Positions 6,527 to 8,726 of a stretch of DNA of 8,726 nt are shown here, in pieces. The notes under the pieces are model-generated. The model made no database searches. It saw only the letters and a list, made by a program, of their open reading frames with translations, and was not told where the DNA came from. The DNA comes from Christensenellaceae bacterium. GTDB lineage: Bacteria; Bacillota; Clostridia; Christensenellales; Aristaeellaceae. Each line of letters begins with the position of its first letter. Within the stretch, counting starts at the first letter, position 1. Both the position numbers and the translations under genes were made by a program. The stretch spans positions 1-8,726 of the forward strand of contig JADGQP010000136.1 in assembly GCA_017881705.1 (NCBI GenBank), given 5' to 3'.

Positions 6527-7354
6527 CTATACGTACGGAGCATAACGCAGCACGGCCTGCGCAACGCCGTCGTGATCGTTATCGGCTGTTACAAAATCAG
6601 CGGCCCGCAGTACCGCGGGCGAAGCGTTTCCCATAGCCACGCCTACCCCCGCGGCCTGCACCATGTCCAGGTCATTGTCGAAATCACCGATTGCCATCGT
6701 TTGCTCCCGCACGATGTGCAGCCTGTCCGCCAGTTCCAGCAGCGCCGCTCCTTTCCCAACGCCTTGGGGCATCAGTTCCAGATTATCGTTCCAGGATGAG
6801 GTGACGTGCAGGCCTGCGATACACGAAAGCTCCGCGCGAATTTGCGCCAGACGGGGCGCGGCTGGCCGGTCGATATAAACGATCTTGCAAATGCCTTCGT
6901 TCCTGTAACGAATCAACGCTTCTTCCCCGTACGCGTATGCGTCGGGATTGTTGCGGTCAATATAGGTACCCCACATCTTACCTGATGTTTCCGAGTTGCC
7001 GCAAACGACGACCACACGATTCTTTTGAAAGGCCGCAAACGTGACTTTATGAGAAAGCAGAATATCCGTCGTTCTTTGCGCTGTATGCTCTTCCAACGTA
7101 TGCACAATAAATGGTGAGGCATGAGGCGCCTCGAGGCAGCAGGCGCCGTTTAAACCCAGCACAGCGCAGTCGTACAGGTTCGCATCGCTTAAAAAGTAAC
7201 TGATATCCTCCGGCGTACGACCGCTGCATACAGCCAGCCGAACGCCGGCTTTTACCGCACCGCGAAGCGCTAATAGGTTGCCCCCAGAAATACGCTGTTC
7301 GCGGTTCAGCAGCGTACCGTCCATATCCATTGCGATCAAGCAAATCGGTGGCAT
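6527..7354 (-). CDS. Cof-type HAD-IIB family phosphatase
   Basis: Cytoplasmic haloacid-dehalogenase-type hydrolase of 275 residues, the normal size for the Cof/YidA subgroup. Motif I is MDMDGTLLN (9-17) with nucleophile D10 and acid/base D12; motif II is CSGRT (43-47) with S44; motif III lysine is K201 in GVGKGAALL; motif IV is GDFDNDLDM (223-231) with D224 and D228. A cap domain lies between motifs II and III. Such enzymes remove phosphate from sugar phosphates, flavin mononucleotide or similar metabolites; the substrate here cannot be predicted. The start at 7354 is supported by AGGAGG (7363 down to 7358), 3 bases from the ATG, which is rather close. The SD overlaps the stop codon of the upstream pseudouridine synthase gene, so the two are in one operon. 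Confidence 0.93.
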   Translation of the reverse strand: MPPICLIAMDMDGTLLNREQRISGGNLLALRGAVKAGVRLAVCSGRTPEDISYFLSDANLYDCAVLGLNGACCLEAPHASPFIVHTLEEHTAQRTTDILLSHKVTFAAFQKNRVVVVCGNSETSGKMWGTYIDRNNPDAYAYGEEALIRYRNEGICKIVYIDRPAAPRLAQIRAELSCIAGLHVTSSWNDNLELMPQGVGKGAALLELADRLHIVREQTMAIGDFDNDLDMVQAAGVGVAMGNASPAVLRAADFVTADNDHDGVAQAVLRYAPYV

Positions 7355-7361
7355 ACTCCTC

Positions 7362-8219
7362 CTAAAATTCCGGTGTAATGTGGAAAGTGAGGTTGTTCAG
7401 GTAGGAAAACTCACCTTCCAGCTCAATGCGCAGTTCTGTCGCCGTAAGCATCAGCCGTTTCGCATGGTTAGCCCGGTTAAACGCGCGGTCGCCGTACTTA
7501 TCGTCTCCTAGCACTGGATGTCCAATCTGCGCCATCTGCGCGCGGATCTGGTGCGTGCGTCCCGTGTGCAACATGATTTCCAATCGGGATACTTCTCCGC
7601 CCACAAGCACGCTGTATTCGGTCACGATGCTCTGCGCGCCCGGCACGAAATGATCCAGTACCCTAACGTGCGCTGCCTGAGCGTCTTTAACAAGCCATGC
7701 TTTCAGCACGGCTTGCGGCGGCGAAGGTTGCCCGCGCACCAGGCACACGTACTTTTTATGAATTTTACGCTGCGCGAAAGATGTCTCCATCGCAAACAAA
7801 GCGCGCGTGTTTTTTGCAAGCAGCAGCAGCCCGTCCGTTGGATTATCCAGCCGGTGGCAAGGCATGGGCGGCGTGTCCATAGAGTGCGCTTCGCGCAGCC
7901 ATTCCCCTACCGTCAAGCCGCCTTTATTGTCCGCCTCGCAGGAAACACCCGCGGGTTTATTGACGATCATCAGGTTTTGATCCTCATACAGAATCTCAAT
8001 CGAACGAATCGCGCTTTCGTCCGCAAGATATACCTTAACTTCCGCACCGCCTTGGGCAGGGTCATCCCGTTGGACCCGTTGACCGTTCAATTTCACGTCG
8101 CGTCGCTTAAAAGCTTCGCGCAGGGCGCTTTGCGCAACCTGTGGCAGCATGCGCCGCGCGGCGGCATACACCGTGCCGCCCTCAAGCGTTTCAGGCAGGA
8201 TAAAGGTGAGCGTTTTCAC
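7362..8219 (-). CDS. RluA family RNA pseudouridine synthase
   Basis: Enzyme of 285 residues that isomerises uridine to pseudouridine in RNA. An S4-like N-terminal segment (about 12-65, including SALREAFKRRDVKLNGQRV) precedes the catalytic domain. The catalytic aspartate is D125 in CHRLDNPTDGLLLLAK (121-136); further family signatures are KKYVCLVRG (155-163) and LHTGRTHQIRAQMAQIGHP (217-235), then GDDKYGD (238-244). The sequence after HRLD reads NPTDG instead of the common xxTSG, so an Asp replaces the usual Ser or Gly; catalysis should not depend on it. The start is a GTG at 8219 with GGAG 7 bases upstream. The target could be a 23S rRNA or tRNA uridine; specificity cannot be read from sequence. 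It follows the edge gene after 12 bases and precedes the HAD gene by 7 bases. Confidence 0.93.
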   Translation of the reverse strand: MKTLTFILPETLEGGTVYAAARRMLPQVAQSALREAFKRRDVKLNGQRVQRDDPAQGGAEVKVYLADESAIRSIEILYEDQNLMIVNKPAGVSCEADNKGGLTVGEWLREAHSMDTPPMPCHRLDNPTDGLLLLAKNTRALFAMETSFAQRKIHKKYVCLVRGQPSPPQAVLKAWLVKDAQAAHVRVLDHFVPGAQSIVTEYSVLVGGEVSRLEIMLHTGRTHQIRAQMAQIGHPVLGDDKYGDRAFNRANHAKRLMLTATELRIELEGEFSYLNNLTFHITPEF

Positions 8220-8231
8220 GCGCTTACTCCA

Positions 8232-8726
8232 TTAATGTTTCAGGTTGGCGTTCATGCCAATCCAGTGCGGGGTGCAGTTGAACAGCTGACGAAGCGCGCC
8301 GGTCATGCCGGGCGTTGGCAGCACCACCACCATCGAAGCCAGGACTTCTTCCATTTCCTCCAGCGCCACACCCTGTTTGGCTAGCAGTCGCAAATCCTCC
8401 GCCGCCTCGTCCGCTTCCCATTCGGGGCGGGTCAGCCCTTCCAGTTCCGCGCACATCCGTTCATGCAGGGGTACTTCCTCCGACAGAATTCCGTTCATAC
8501 CACCGGAAAGCGTAGATTCCGACAGGGTAAGCGTTATATCGCCCTGGGGCGCTACCGCGGCAATCAAGCGTTTGGGATCCGCGAGGCCGGGATGAAGCAG
8601 GATAAGGGTTCGTCCTTCGTCCGTCAGGTATTCAAAGTTTGCTTTCATATACCGGTAGCCGATGTTGCTGGCGAGCACATCCTGCCGTTTCATAACATCC
8701 TTGATAAAAAAGGACAGCGGCTGGTC
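8232..8726 (-). CDS. Unrecognised protein, C-terminal part at window edge
   Basis: An open frame runs from the right edge to a TAA at 8232, giving 165 codons. The codon choice upstream of the first ATG (8693) resembles that downstream, so the gene probably begins outside the window. However, AAGGA 4 bases before ATG 8693 leaves a 153-residue protein possible. I do not recognise the family. The sequence is soluble-looking, with no clear membrane helix. Notable segments are a start LSFFIKDVMKRQD, LILLHPGLADPKRLIAA, the Ser/Thr/Gly-rich LTLSESTLSGGMNGILSEE, an acidic helix-rich middle, and the end LRQLFNCTPHWIGMNANLKH. It is transcribed toward and probably with the pseudouridine synthase and HAD genes, whose first start lies 12 bases beyond its stop. 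A function is not proposed. Confidence 0.7.
   Translation of the reverse strand, partial: DQPLSFFIKDVMKRQDVLASNIGYRYMKANFEYLTDEGRTLILLHPGLADPKRLIAAVAPQGDITLTLSESTLSGGMNGILSEEVPLHERMCAELEGLTRPEWEADEAAEDLRLLAKQGVALEEMEEVLASMVVVLPTPGMTGALRQLFNCTPHWIGMNANLKH

Noticed and set aside
7518..8384. Open frame of 288 codons on the + strand
   Set aside because: It is antisense to the pseudouridine synthase, which has all family motifs; the + frame is His/Arg/Gln-rich without motifs, as expected of a shadow.
1..8726. tRNA, rRNA, CRISPR array, insertion sequence or prophage
   Set aside because: No cloverleaf, rRNA-like sequence, regularly spaced repeats, transposase or integrase was seen on either strand.

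Overview
The window looks like chromosomal DNA from a moderately GC-rich Firmicute, most likely of the Clostridia. The evidence is the gene cluster phoH - pgpH-type HD phosphohydrolase - ybeY - cdd - era on the + strand, a hallmark order of Firmicutes, together with sigma-A-like promoters and strong Shine-Dalgarno (SD) sequences. Species cannot be assigned by reading alone. I see no phage, insertion sequence, CRISPR array, rRNA or tRNA.

Layout. (1) Positions 1-877, - strand: the first 292 codons of a sodium:solute symporter (SSS family), cut by the window edge. (2) Positions 878-1154: a 277-base divergent intergenic region with a promoter facing each way, an AT-rich palindrome, a GC-rich inverted repeat and a small 5' leader hairpin. 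(3) Positions 1155-6480, + strand: a tightly packed four-gene operon of phoH, a membrane HD-domain c-di-AMP phosphodiesterase (PgpH type), a ybeY-cdd fusion, and era. The first two junctions are 11-base overlaps. (4) Positions 6491-6526: a hairpin terminator shared by two converging operons. (5) Positions 6527-8726, - strand: three genes transcribed toward the terminator, namely an unrecognised partial gene at the right edge, an RluA-type pseudouridine synthase, and a Cof-type HAD phosphatase.

How the genes work together. The + operon is centred on ribosome and RNA maturation. YbeY is a 16S rRNA 3'-end endoribonuclease, Era is a GTPase that binds near the 16S 3' end, and PhoH is a P-loop RNA-linked ATPase often next to YbeY. 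The operon also carries c-di-AMP turnover (PgpH) and pyrimidine salvage (Cdd). The pseudouridine synthase of the opposing operon also acts on RNA.

The most unusual point is that YbeY and cytidine deaminase form one uninterrupted 301-residue reading frame. The dgkA gene usually found between them is absent, and an internal SD plus ATG could still let the deaminase be made alone. A roughly 115-residue acidic, Ala/Pro/Thr-rich tail on the PgpH protein is also atypical. I found no evidence of a wholly new multi-gene system. The window is mainly a housekeeping locus with these local departures.
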